From contig CAMGYJ010000009.1 in NCBI GenBank assembly GCA_946122785.1, positions 7,718,937 through 7,782,936 on the forward strand: DNA of 64,000 nt, given 5' to 3'. Below the pieces are notes generated by a model that was not told where the DNA came from, ran no database searches, and was given only the letters and a program-made list of their open reading frames with translations. Shown here in pieces: positions 9,948-21,218 of this stretch (positions are counted from its first letter, which is position 1; every line of letters starts with the position of its first letter). Origin of the DNA: Linum tenue (lineage: Eukaryota; Streptophyta; Magnoliopsida; Malpighiales; Linaceae). The position numbers were made by a program, and so were the translations under genes.

Positions 9948-12900
9948 TTATCTCCTGGTCGTGAAAAGTTGCAAGGTAGACTCGCTTAAACACCCCAACA
10001 CGCCACCCCCTTGGATGTTGGCACTACTTGCATATTTCACGTCAGAGATGAAGCTCTTGCGGGATGACTGAAGGCGCTGATTAAATGCAAACGACGGCAG
10101 CTCCTGCAACAGCAACCCTTGTGCAGCTTCATCCCCAGACACAAACAAACAAGGCTGCTGCTGCTGCAGCTGCTCCTGCTTCCGGCATATGATGGTGCAT
10201 CGGGGCAGTCTGATGTTGCTTACAGTTGCCGATGCACTGCCCAAAGTCTCATAACTGCTGCCCGTTCTCTTCAAGTGGAGATGAGAACCCTGAATTCCTT
10301 GCCCGATAGCTTGGGAGGAGTGGCTGACAAATGCTTGTGAACCAGTAGCAGCAACTTCACAGGATGGTAATGTCTCAACCTTGGGACGATACGAAGCTAC
10401 AATGTTCTCAGTGGTGGGACAGTGTGCTAGCGAGATGCAGACTCCTTGATTTCCACTCGTGGGGACTAAAGATGGCCTTAAAAGAGTCCGCACAAAAAAA
10501 AAAAAAAAAACTACTTAGCTTTCTTATCCCACTCATCATGAAATCATCAGAATCAAATAACAGGAAACTATAAATTGTTTAGAATAATTTACCAACCGCA
10601 GTAAGAATAGCATTGTACACCCACCTTTCTTCAGCAGCTTCAAAATTCCACTGACATATGCCGATAGAGGAAGCAGAAAGCACTGTTCTGGCACCAATAG
10701 GCAGAGTCCCATTGTATGGAAGAGAGTGTACTGTATGAATCGGATTATTTGAGAGCCCCGACCTGGATTCTAGAGGCTTTGCAGTTTGCCGTGTGTCAAA
10801 TTCCAACAACATGCCATTCTGAAACAGGAAATTAAGGTTCTCGTCACTTGATGCCCAGCTAACGCTCTAAATAAGAAATGTAAGTTGTTTTGAGGGACAA
10901 ACCTGTAAGCCTGCATAAACATGATGTGGACTGTTTATATCCCAAGAACATGACCAAGCGGCACACTGCAGAACACAGAGGGCATCAAACCATAGAAATG
11001 TTTAACTTCTCGTTACACACCAAATGAACTATAAATGCAGATTCAGTTCCAAATGCAAAAGGTGCACTGTGAGGGAAAGTTTTCCCGACATAAGAGTGAA
11101 ACTACAGCATATTATTGACTAACTCAAGTAATCAAACGGCAAGTTTTGCTTTTGAAACCCTCATCATAGATAACCTAGCTTATCTAAATCAACAACATTT
11201 CATTTGCTTCTACCACATTTCGCAATACAGGAAACAGAGCAAAAAAGAAGAGAAACATTGTTGTACAACTAGGCAGTACACGATGTTCAATTCCATAAAC
11301 ACATGCCACTCGAAATGAAGGGAAGCATATGAAACTCAGTATTATGTGATAGCTTTTATTTTGGTGGGATCATGTGATAGCTTATTAATAAGGAGGCGCA
11401 AGAAATTAAAGAGGGAAGCACAAGAAATTCAAGAGGGAAGGTCCACGCACCGGCAAGTCATATGAAAGACTGATGTTGTTGCTTTCCAAACTGTAATAAA
11501 GAAAACAAGTCAATGAGGCCTACAGAACCAGGACAACAATTTAAGAAAATGTGTTGGAAATAAACAAGAGTAGAACCACCTCAGAATGGATAGCTTTTTC
11601 CCCAAGGAAGCAAACAGCACAAGACTTGTATTACGTGGGCAAAAATGCAAGTCTTTGATGATGTTTGTACTAAGTGGATGAAAAATTTCACTGGTTCCAT
11701 GTGGAGGCATCAAGCTGATCTGCAGATGCAAATCCAAGAAAATGTGGTGCACTAGGAGAAATGTAAACGATGCAAATAAAATTAAATATAATGATTACAT
11801 TTAGAATTTTACCTTGGTAAAATGGCATCCACCAACCTTAGGTGCTCTTCTCGCAACTAATACCGTTTGACTGGAAATATTAATGTCAAATAAGCGTGCG
11901 CCTTCCACATACAGCTCTTCCTATGGTAGGTAAAGGACACCATAAGCATATCCGTAGGTGTTATTGTTCTCACAAAAGTTACATGCCAAAAAATTAGGTA
12001 GTTGAAACTTGAAAGTTAGAATTGTATGCAAACAAAATGTTCCCAACATTTCTCTACTTCTAGATCTCCAAATAAACCAATTTCAGCAAACCTGACACAT
12101 CATAGTAATAAAATTTAAGACAAAAGGAGGAAATTTGCTAATGGCCGAGGAACAAGAACCATCAGTGAACTTGCACTGCAAGGTTAAAAGTATATTACCA
12201 ACATGCAAGGCTATCTAATTCGTAGAGAAAAAGTGACGGATCAAGTTCACACAACCCCTCAAAGTTTAGCACTAAAGTGAAGAAGCAAAGTTTAGACAGA
12301 ACAAAAGGAAACACTTGCCCACCTGTAACTCAAAGCTGCCAGAAGAGCCCTGCATGCTGAAGTTTGAAGTAGCAGTATTATCTACAAGGTCCCAGAAAAG
12401 CAAATGTCACGCTTGTGATGGAGGATGAACAGTTCACGATTGAGGTACTTAAGGATGTTTCCTCACATTTGAACGGAGCAAAAAATGGTAACCGCACAAT
12501 ATAATCAGAGAGAGAGAGAGAGAGAGAGAAACAAGAGAACACAGCATCTTAAAAGAATATTACCAGGTATAAATGGTACATGATGGCCCCTACGAGCAGT
12601 ATATAATCCTGCCACGGTGTTGTTGAAATTATCCAATGAACGCTGCATCTGAACTGTTCTCTACATAGCAAAGAATTCAACTATAACCAGAAAAGAACGA
12701 GTAGAGAGATAGATAAAGAAACAGAGGAAACCCTACATAAGATTTCCACTATAAACACTCTTTAACCCAAAGCATTAGTAAATTCAGGAAAAATATAACT
12801 AAAAGATTACGTAGTCATAGGAACATGCTATAGAAAAGTTAATCAAAGATCAATTTCAGAAGTGGTGGTTTTCAGTAAGCCAAAACTTAATCTAATCAAT

Positions 12901-14102
12901 TGCACTTCTGATCAGAAAGTGAAGACAACATACATACCTCAACAAGTTGTTTAATTTTCTGTTGTAATTCAGATTCCTTCTTGTGCCACAGAGCTTCAAT
13001 CTTGGACCACTCAGCATCCTGCAGGTAGAAATCGTCAACAATGACCAGAGTCGAGATAATAGGAGATACATAGGAATCGATTCCCGCTCTTCCCCTCATT
13101 GATGTAACCCTCACAACAAAGACCAAACTAAACAAGCTAATGAAGCAAATACGGAAAAAATTTCCTCCAAAGAAAAAGACCAAAAACTCTTTCATCTTTC
13201 TTCCAGAAAACGGGTAGCCAGAGGTCACCTTCTTCTCAAGAGATGCACACTTGGTCTCTAGAAAGTGAATTCTCTGCAACACAAAGAAGAATTTCAAGCC
13301 ATATACATGAGAAAGAAAATTGTATGTTATTTCATGGCGAAAAGGTCCATGAGATTGGCTTTACCTTCCGCGATTCCTCATCAACCACAGCAATCCTGGG
13401 TGCAAACAGTTTCCTCACTTCTTTCAATGTACATTTCCTGTTGCATTGGGGGCACTAGAATTGCAGAAAAAGGAAAGCATTAACCAATGAAAGGTCTCTA
13501 AGTTACCCATGAACAAGCACCAATACCTTTCCAGAACTTCGTTTTTGGCGCAACCACTTGTTAATGCAAGACAAACCAAAGAGGTGGCCACAAGGAAGAC
13601 AACTGCCGAAATAAGTTTCCAGTAAATCAAGATTCTGCTGAATCAACAGAGGGGGGGCAAAAACAGAAAAACAGCATAGAAGCAGATATACGAACCAAAT
13701 GTGGTGATCTCCTTCACTGGTCCAGGCTTCCATGCAAATCGAGCAAAAAAGGCCGTCAATTTCAACACGATTCCACTGGCTACCTTGAGAACTCGGCGAG
13801 CATACCTCAGCTGCTACTGCCGCAGCAGCCCTTCCTTCCTCCCCCCTTCTTCTTTTAGTTCTCTCCCCTTCAACATTAACACTCAGCACTCGGCTGGAAC
13901 GCGAAGGAACATGATTGACTGGAACCCTAGGCGACGGGGCAATTGGAATGTACTCGTCCCCCTCCTCCTCCTCTTCGGCCGGAGTCGGAGGTCCGTCATC
14001 TTCGTAGTCGGACCCGGAGTCGGAGTCGGATTCATCTCCTGAGAGTTCTACTTCTACAACCGGGTCTACCGATTCTCCGTTGAAGTTGTAGGGTTCCGCC
14101 AT
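9948..14102 (-). CDS. RFWD3: E3 ubiquitin ligase, RFWD3-type (RING plus WD40)
   Basis: Exons in order: 14102-13696, 13602-13527, 13454-13365, 13273-13229, 13018-12938, 12660-12564, 12381-12323, 11920-11813, 11719-11580, 11490-11451, 10965-10903, 10818-10625 and 10476-9948. All have GT-AG borders and sum to 1929 nt (642 residues plus stop). The N-terminus is acidic and Ser/Asp/Glu-rich. A C3HC4 RING lies at about residues 120-170 (CSICMEAW, CCLPCGHLFG, CPQCNRKC), then a short coiled coil (ETKCASLEKK, DAEWSKIEALWHKKESELQQ), then a WD40 region with DLHFCPRNTSLVLFASLGKK, AAWSCSWDINSPHHVYAGLQ, SNNPIHTVHSLP, NQGVCISLAHCP and a C-terminal LQLFTTRR. In animals RFWD3 ubiquitinates RPA in replication-fork and crosslink repair; a similar nuclear role in plants is inference. 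Confidence 0.92.
12507..12529. repeat. (AG)n microsatellite in RFWD3 intron
   Basis: About eleven AG dinucleotides in a row between exons 6 and 7 of the RFWD3-type gene. Confidence 0.95.
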
Positions 14103-14365
14103 TGGAGAAAACGCTCGTCGTTAGGAATCTCAATACTTCATTCACCTTACGTCCTCACCGAAACAAGAAGCCCATACCTGGCTGGCTCGAGTGCGTTTCT
14201 ATTTGGAAAGAAGAGTGGGGAAATCTGCTAGTACACAAGTTATGAAAGAATCGACACCAAGGTCGTTGAAAACGAAAACCGAAGAGAAAAGTGGAGGGAA
14301 GAAAAAGGAAATCAAATTTTGGCTTTATATCGGGTGATTGATTCCGGAGCCAGAGGAAGGCTCAA
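14103..14365 (-). promoter_or_regulatory. RFWD3: 5' flank of the RFWD3-type gene
   Basis: This short region lies between the start codon and the tandem repeat array and must hold the promoter and 5' untranslated region. The transcribed direction is A/G-poor near the start. No clear TATA box was identified. Confidence 0.4.
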
Positions 14366-15165
14366 GATAGGGTGCACTCTTCTATAATTCGCCGTGTTTT
14401 ACAATCAGTACAAACCATACAAACATACGAACAGTATAAACTAGAGCGACAAAACATACAAACAGATTTACAAACATTACAAACGTATGAATTGTACAAA
14501 CAATACAAACTAGACCGACAAACAATACAAACCATACAAAAAGAAAAAACAACCGGGTTGACTTTGGAGGCTCCATCCCTATATAGAGGGGCTCCTTCCC
14601 AAAGTCAACCCGGGTGTTTTTTAGACATACAAACAGTACGAACATGGTGGACAAAAATGACAAACTAAACCGACAATCCATACGAACGGGAAAAAACTCC
14701 CGGGTTGACTTTGGAGGCTTCATCCCTATATAGAGGGGCTCCTTCCCAAAGTCAACCCGGGTGTTTTTTAGACATACAAACAGTACGAACATGGTGGACA
14801 AAAATGACAAACTAGACCGACAATCCATACGAGCTAGAAAAAACACCCGAGTTGACTTTGGAGGCTTCATCCCTATATAGAGGAGTTCCATCCAAAAGTC
14901 AACCAGGTTGTTTTTAGACATAAAAAACATTACAAACATGGTTGACAAAAATGATAAACATGGTGCACAAAAATAACAAAGTTTACAAACATTACAAAAA
15001 AAACCCCACAAACATTACAAAATAACAAAGCGTACAAACATTACAAAATAAACCGACAAACAGTACAAAGCATACTAACCGTACAAAATGTCACTAAAAA
15101 TTACAAACAATACAAACCGAATCTATACAAACATTACAAAATAGGTCAGCAAACATCATAAATTC
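14366..15165. repeat. low-complexity ACAAACATTACAAAC region around the tandem array
   Basis: Degenerate ACAAAC/TACAAA phrases recur on both sides of the 147-bp repeats. The region lies upstream of the RFWD3-type gene and shows no coding homology. Confidence 0.7.
14490..14935. repeat. 147-bp tandem repeat, three copies, each with an inverted repeat
   Basis: The landmark GTTGACTTTGGAGG starts at 14557, 14704 and 14851, an exact 147-bp period. In the first two copies ACCGGGTTGACTTTGG or CCCGGGTTGACTTTGG is answered about 30 bp later by CCCAAAGTCAACCCGGG, giving a 16-bp stem whose loop contains CCCTATATAGAG. Copy 3 is more diverged. Units also carry CAAACTAGACCGACAA and GTGGACAAAAATGACAAAC. Because 147 is divisible by three, a 209-codon frame stays open on the minus strand (15011-14382); its composition looks like a repeat artefact. 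Confidence 0.9.
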
Positions 15166-15886
15166 CAACACTGTCGCCGGGAAATTTCCTTCGGTCGCCG
15201 GAAAACTCTCTCTCTCTCTCTCTCCTGGTGGAAAGAATTCCTGCCCGGCGGGGAAAAAGAAAAAATGAGGCGGACGGCAGGGAGAGAAAAGCCGGAAAAT
15301 AATTATTTAATAATTGAAAATAAAAATAATCATGAACTTACAGTTTTGCCCTTCATTAAAGTAGATTAATTGTAGCCATTAGATTTTAATGAGATGGAAG
15401 GGCTGAGATTTACTTAGTCATGTGACTAAGGGACCTCCCTAATCACCTGATCTTAGCCCCACTAAATCCTTTGTATGCGGAAAACCCATCAATTTCCCCA
15501 CCAATTAGACATGAGATGGCAATTTGAGATTGGTATTTGGGATTAGAACAAGTTCGTTTTTTTATTTATTTTAAGTAAAAGTGATAATGAGGTGGAAATT
15601 AGATGAAAATTTTAATTTTTTTTATTAATTTTGAATTGCCACATCAGACATTTAACGGTCCACGTAAGCAAAAGTTAACGGAGTTGGACGGAGAGTGACC
15701 TAATGTGAACGATTTCAGTAAACTAAAATACTACCAATGGATTTAAATATTTCGAGTGACCAAACTTAATTTTTTTTAGTAATTTCAGTGACCAACCATG
15801 CAATTAATCCTTTATTGTTAAAACTAAAATTTTTCTTGATTTTCATTTAAAAAATAAACAGAAAATAAAATCGGAAGTGAACAGGT
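15166..15886. other. AT-rich intergenic stretch with (CT)n
   Basis: A (CT)n run lies at 15206-15224, followed by AT-rich DNA. No gene is seen. Confidence 0.6.
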
Positions 15887-15895
15887 ATCAAGTTC

Positions 15896-16343
15896 CAGCC
15901 TAGTTATTCTGCTAACTTGAAAATTCGTTAGTATATACTAATTAATATCCAAAATATATGAACTAATATCCAAGTCTGCTGAGTATCTAGATAACACATA
16001 CTAGTATTCAAAACATCACAAACTAGTATCCAGATAGCAGATACCAACTAATATCCACAATCAACCAACTAGTATTCAATATGGATACTCTTATATGTTA
16101 TCTGGATACTCTTAAGTGTTATCGGGATACTAATTATGTGTTATATGGATACTATTCTGTGTTGTCTAGATATTAGTTTGTGAATTTGGGATAATAGTTG
16201 ATTCATGGTGGATATCAGTTAGCAAACTTTGAATACTAGTCTGTGCTCTCTAGATACTTTAGTACTTGGATACTAGTTCATGTATTTTGGATATACGTTA
16301 GTATCTGCTAACGAATTTTCAAGTTAGCAGATTAACTTTCCCC
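15896..16343. mobile_element. Mutator-like fold-back MITE with 9-bp target duplication
   Basis: Perfect inverted copies of TCTGCTAACTTGAAAATTCG lie at 15908 and about 16330 and continue with lower identity toward a centre near 16118, so the whole 448 bp is one imperfect palindrome. The interior is built of TAGTATCCA/TGGATACTA phrases. ATCAAGTTC is directly repeated at 15887-15895 and 16344-16352. A 9-bp duplication with long inverted repeats fits Mutator-like elements. The outermost 12 bp of the two ends match poorly. Confidence 0.8.
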
Positions 16344-16408
16344 ATCAAGTTCTACACACAACTAACACAAGTCCAGAAAATCTGCATCACGCCCTCACAG
16401 CGCGCGAA

Positions 16409-17085
16409 ATGGGAATATCATCGCCAACCCCTCTGCGAGTCAGCATCAGTGCCAGATTCGTAACAACAATATCTCGCTCGATCTCCAAGGACCCGGAACC
16501 ATGGCTGTCCACCACCATCACGGGGAAGCATGGCAGTAATCGTACTACTAGACTCTCCATTATCGCTCGCCTTGGCTCTTATCCTCTTCCTATTCCTATT
16601 TCGCTTCACCCTCGTCGCCCTCTATCTCATCCTCCTCTTCGCACTCTGTTCCAACCTCGTTCACCTCGTTTTCGACCTCCTCTGCTCGTCACCATCGCCT
16701 CCATGACTTCTTCCGCTTCCTCCGATCCCAAGACAGTAGTTACTCTCTCCCTCTTTCAGTGTTTCTCAAATTTGGGGTTTGATTCGGGAATTTCTGATAC
16801 CGGTTTCGGATTTCGCAGGTTAGGGTTGTGATAAAGGGCAGGGTTCAGGGAGTGTTCTACAGGGACTGGACGGTGGGAAACGCGACGGAGTTGGGGCTTA
16901 AGGGCTGGGTGAGGAATCGCAGAGACGGCGCCGTCGAGGCTCTCTTCTCCGGGGACCCGGCTAAGGTTGACGAGATGTCGCAGAGGTGCCGCCGTGGCCC
17001 TCCATCTGCTGTCGTCACTGGGCTTGAGGTTTTCCCCTGCGATGACGATCCTGGCTCCGGGTTTGAGCGCAAACCAACGGTTTGA
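16409..17085 (+). CDS. acylphosphatase, two exons
   Basis: Exon 1 ends at 16735 (AAGACA|GTAGTT) and exon 2 runs 16819-17085 (CGCAG|GTTAGG). From the Met at 16703 the product is 99 residues, the usual acylphosphatase size. The catalytic loop reads GRVQGVFYRDW, with the phosphate-binding Arg, and the Asn motif is GWVRNRRDG; the family C-terminus PGSGFERKPT is present. The enzyme hydrolyses the carboxyl-phosphate bond of acylphosphates. The frame is open upstream to a Met at 16409, which would add 98 residues rich in Ser, Arg and Pro with few acidic residues. That could be an organelle transit peptide (197 residues in total) or translated 5' leader. Which start is used cannot be settled here. 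Confidence 0.9.
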
Positions 17086-19090
17086 TTTTCGGGGTTTGTA
17101 CTTTTTTTTTCTCTCCCTTTTTGTACGTTTGGCCTACGAATGAATAATAATGAGTGCCGAAAGTTGAGACCCGCAATGTAATTTTGATCGATTATGAAGC
17201 TGTGGAACTCAATGCAGTCATTTGGCACTTGGTTAGGTTCTTGAGAATCTATATCTGCCTAGTTTGTGCTGTTTTTATTTGCTTTCAGAGTAGCTTCCTT
17301 CCAAGTTCAAAGGAGCGGTGATAATCATTTGATCTGCAGTGAGGCAGCGTTAGCACTTGTTGTTGCCTTTACGTTGATAGCATAATACTGTTTACCTCAA
17401 GTTTGCTTGTTTGGTATGTATAAGTTTCTGAACAGAAACTATACAAGGTGTATATTGCAGCCATATGCGAGCGAAAGGGCTCCAAATACAACCTGGCTAG
17501 AGTAGCCACGCCATTACTGATAATTCAGGAAGAGAGGATTCTACTTTGCTGAAAAGTCTCAACATTTCACTCAAGCGACAGGACATGATCCAGCAAAGTG
17601 CACGAGGAAGAACTTTCTCGAATGGAGCGCATAGGTATTTAAGTGTAATCAATTATCAGTTGGACATAAACTCCGTGACACAAAATGGGACAGTACATTT
17701 TGTAAGGAGATGATTGCAGGAGTGGGCACAAGATCCTTCCAAGAAAGCTGGGACGGATTCCTCTTCTTCGAAGCACAAAGAGCATCGACTTGGAAAGGAA
17801 TGCTCCACCCTATCCTTAGGTACCTCTTCGAATCTTTTATATTCTACTATAACTAGAGAAGATTACGTCGAAAATTCGCTTGACTGCTAATTACTTACTG
17901 AGGTAATTGCGTGTTAGATTTATGTCAGTAGGGTGGTAAACCAAGTATTGGGCAGTAGACGACAATAAACTGGTCTGTGCTTAGGTTATAGATAGCAGCC
18001 AGGACATAGCAAACTATGTTTTATGTTTATTTTTAGTCGGAAGGCATGAAGGTTTTTTCCCCCTCTCTGATGAAATGACAGCCCCCCTTTGCACCCCCCT
18101 TACTGCATTGTGTTGTCTAATTATATATATGCTTGGTATGCCATCATTGTAGCTGTTAAAGGAGATTCACATTCAAACTATCATTAAGACTGATATAACT
18201 GTTTTCTGATTTAATCGTAGGAAGCACAGTGCTTTGTTATGATTGCCCAAGGGAGAACCAATGGGCTTCATTATCTATTAATAAATATTTGGAATGCTTG
18301 TTCTGGTCAGGTTTAACTATGAACAGTCAGATTAACTTTGGTAACTCTTTTAACCCGCAATTGAACGTTTTCTTTGAAGCATAATGGAGATACAGAAAGG
18401 CTTGTGGACATAATTACATCATATACTAATTTCACTTGTTGAAGGAATAGTCTATGTAGAGGCATCCTTCTGACATCCATCTTTGAGGTTTGCTATCCTG
18501 GACTCAGCTCCCAATATACCTCTTGCAAAGAAGACCTTCACTTTATTGTTTTGGAAGCTGTTGATATGATCTCACATGGTTATGGAGTTCACTGACTTGC
18601 TCGAATGTCTTCTTTGCCCAAATGTAGAGAGGCGTGTGAATAGGATAAAAAAGGCCTTCGTGTTTGTGTCCTCAATAATCAGAACCTAACTCAGCCTTTG
18701 GTGTAATATACCATTTTTCTCATACCTTTGTAAGGTGCTTCTGATGTTGAGGTGGTATTGAGGATAACATTTTGTTGGTTAGTTGGCTGAAATGCATGTG
18801 AATATGCCATTTGATTCCTCAACTGGCTTTTAAAGGTGGTGGCCCAAGTCTCAATGGCTTCCAAATGAAAGCTAGACAAGGAAAGTCATCGAACAGATCT
18901 TTAATGTTACCATATGATTCCTTCACAATATCACATGCAATTGTACAACTTGTTTCTTCAGTTAGGTAATTCCCTTTTGTTCTACAGGTGTTCATCAGGG
19001 TTGTGCATAAATGTCGTCCTTTATGAGTTATCAGTGAGAGGCATCCTTTCATAGTTCTCATCTCACACACAAGTTTTTTGTTTGGGGATA
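17086..19090. other. long noncoding stretch between acylphosphatase and SAUR
   Basis: No coding homology is recognised in about 2 kb. The first part is acylphosphatase 3' flank. The remainder is less AT-rich than other intergenic DNA, so spliced untranslated exons of the downstream SAUR gene are possible but unproven. Confidence 0.4.
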
Positions 19091-19456
19091 ATGCCTAGAA
19101 TGAGAATTGGCTCACTGATTTTGAGGCAGGTTATGAAGGTCCTTTATCAGAGGTTTAGGCAAAGGTCCAATCACTCTGTTCTTTCCTCCACTGGTGCACG
19201 GGAGGAGAAAGTTGATCTCAGTCGATTACCTGAGGCGCTTCCGGAAGATGTGAGAGAGGGACATTTTGTTGTGTATACTGTAAATGATGGTGAACCTAAG
19301 AGGTTCATTATCAGGCTTGATTACTTGGACCACCCAGGCTTTGTGAAGTTACTTGAGCTGGCTGCAGAAGAATTTGGGCTTCGACAAGCTGGAGTGCTTG
19401 CTGTTCCTTGCAGGTCTGTTGAGCTCCAAAAGATTCTTGGGAACTGGAGAAAGTAA
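19091..19456 (+). CDS. SAUR family auxin-responsive protein (copy 1)
   Basis: An intronless frame of 121 residues. The first ATG in frame is at 19091; the open frame extends three codons further upstream without a Met. After a basic N-terminus (KVLYQRFRQRSN) comes the SAUR domain: LPEDVREGHFVVYTV, PKRFIIRLDYLDHPGFVKLL, AAEEFGLRQAGVLAVPC. SAUR proteins are short auxin-induced regulators, many of which inhibit PP2C.D phosphatases and promote cell expansion. The domain lacks the common GHLAVYVG wording, having GHFVVYTV, so it belongs to a divergent subgroup, like the second SAUR at 28.5 kb. Confidence 0.9.
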   Translation: MPRMRIGSLILRQVMKVLYQRFRQRSNHSVLSSTGAREEKVDLSRLPEALPEDVREGHFVVYTVNDGEPKRFIIRLDYLDHPGFVKLLELAAEEFGLRQAGVLAVPCRSVELQKILGNWRK

Positions 19457-19489
19457 GATGGTAGTGATGCTGGGTACTCTTTCTTAACC

Positions 19490-19955
19490 CTCTGTTTCCG
19501 AAGGAAGGGAGGAAAATGGAGGGGAGGGGAAGGGAATTAGGAGGGGAGGGATGATTAGGAGGTTAAGGAAATTGGAAAGAAAATGATGTTTTATGGAGGA
19601 AAGTGGGAAGGAAAATGTGTATTGGAAATTGTAATGGATATATTATTTTATTGGGTATGTAAGAATTAAATAATTTGATTATATTTTTATATTATTTTTA
19701 TGGGTTGTGAATTGTGAAGATGGTGGAGGAGAGAGATGATGCAGGAGAGAGATAACAAAAAAGAAAAATAAAAAGGACAAACTTTTTCTTCTTCTCTCTT
19801 CTTTCCCTCCAATTTGGAGGGATTGATGGTACAGTAAATTTTCTTTTCTTTTCCCTTCCCCTCTTCTTTCAGAAACAAGGGAAAGTGCATTGGGAATTTA
19901 ATTTCCCTTCAAACACTTTCCTTCACCCCCTTTTCCTCCGTAAAAAAACAGGGGG
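19490..19955. repeat. purine-rich MITE-like repeat, copy 1
   Basis: It begins CTGTTTCCGAAGGAAGGGAGG and ends with a complementary pyrimidine-rich tail (CCCTTTTCCTCCG...AACAG). The middle holds TTTTATGGAGGAAAGTG and TCCCTCCAATTTGGAGG. A homologous copy lies at about 20065-20830. The termini and target duplication are not cleanly defined. Confidence 0.5.
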
Positions 19956-20064
19956 TAAATATTTGGATGCCATGTGTAGCAATTTGCCAAAGCTCTTGTG
20001 TTTGTTTGTTTCGAGATTTTTCTCTGGAGTTGCTTGCTTGCTTCTCCAGGGCTTTCTTACACTG

Positions 20065-20830
20065 TGTTTCCAAAGAAAGGGAGGAAAATGGAGAGAAAGG
20101 AAAATTTGGAGGGAAGGGAAAATGAGGGAAAGGAAAAGTTGAAAGGGAAGGAAAATGTTGTTTTATGGAGGAAAGTGAAGGGAAAAAATATATTGGAAAA
20201 TGTATTAGCTATGTTATTTTATTGATTATGTAAGAGTAAATAATCTCATTGATGTTGACAATGGCTAATATTAAACTAACCTATAAGATACATAAAAAAA
20301 TCGATTTGTTTATAAACTAATGGTATGTCTAATAGTACGATTGAATAACATAGCATAATCATCACTAGTAAAAAAAAGTAATAACTAACTACTCTCTTTT
20401 TTTTGTTAAGAACTCTTCTCATAAACTATTACGTGGGTGATAAAAAAAGAGTATTGACTACATTTACGATTAAACTAGTTCAATCTATGAAAGAAGGAGA
20501 AAATAAGGACGAAAATTTATCTAAAAAAAGAAAGAAATTAACAAAATTGTTAATTATAGAGAATAAATGACGGCAACTTGCCTGAAAAAGAAAGTAAGAA
20601 AAATAAAGCAAAGCAAATGAAATTACGTAGGAAAAATGGAAGAGTAGAGGAGAATGGTCATTTTCCCTCCAATTTGGAGGATGGGCCTAAATAGTGACTT
20701 TTCCTTCTTTTTCCTTTTCGCGGTCACTGTTCTTGTTCTAAAAAAACGGTGGAAAGTGTCTAGGGAGATGAGCTTTCCTCCCTACATTTCCTTCCCCTTT
20801 TTTTTGTCCTTTATGAACATAGTGTTAGTA
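20065..20830. repeat. purine-rich MITE-like repeat, copy 2
   Basis: It shares GTGTTTCC(A/G)AAG(A/G)AAGGGAGG, TTTTATGGAGGAAAGTG and TCCCTCCAATTTGGAGG with the copy at 19490-19955, in the same order and orientation, but with a longer AT-rich core. It ends near CTTTCCTCCCTACATTTCC. Confidence 0.5.
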
Positions 20831-21073
20831 ATTCTGAGATGCTTGCCACTGGTTATGTACATATGTCTCCCAAACGGGTTAAAAACATCCGAGTGGGTAA
20901 AAAACGCCCGAGTGAAATTTCTTGTGGGAGCTACCCATCTGAGAAAGAAATTTCGGTGGGGAAACTTATGATTCTATGCTTCTGCTTGTATCTTCTTCTA
21001 ATGTGTAGAATGTTTTGTTACTTCATACATGATGAGTAGATTGTACACCTTCATGCCTGAATATTTACCCCTA

Positions 21074-21204
21074 CGAACAAGGGATTGGTCTAGTGGTAAT
21101 ACCACTAGCCATGAACCTGGAGGTCTCAGGTTCGAGTCCCTTCAGTAGTACCTAATAACAAAAAAAAAAAAGTAACATATATCACCCTTATCTAAATAAA
21201 AAAA
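21074..21204 (+). mobile_element. tRNA-derived SINE
   Basis: A head with RNA polymerase III boxes (A-box-like GGTCTAGTGGTAATACC, B box GGTTCGAGTCC) is followed by an A-rich tail. The unit is flanked by a perfect 14-bp direct repeat AATATTTACCCCTA at 21060-21073 and 21205-21218, proving retroposition. The 131-bp body is short for a plant SINE. It is not a tRNA gene because the acceptor stem does not close. Confidence 0.85.
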
Positions 21205-21218
21205 AATATTTACCCCTA

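Noticed and set aside
10119..10340. Plus-strand frame inside the RFWD3 last exon
   Set aside because: Antisense shadow of the WD40 exon; its own sequence has no homology.
12090..12182. Possible extra RFWD3 exon with open frame and splice-like ends
   Set aside because: Joining exon 7 directly to 11920-11813 restores the family sequence (FELQ followed by EELYVEGARLFD) and keeps phase; the extra piece is not conserved.
14382..15011. 209-codon minus-strand frame across the 147-bp repeats
   Set aside because: It stays open only because the repeat length is divisible by three; composition is repetitive and no domain is recognisable.
21079..21150. tRNA gene at the SINE head
   Set aside because: A and B boxes are present but the acceptor stem does not pair, and the A-rich tail with a 14-bp duplication shows a SINE.
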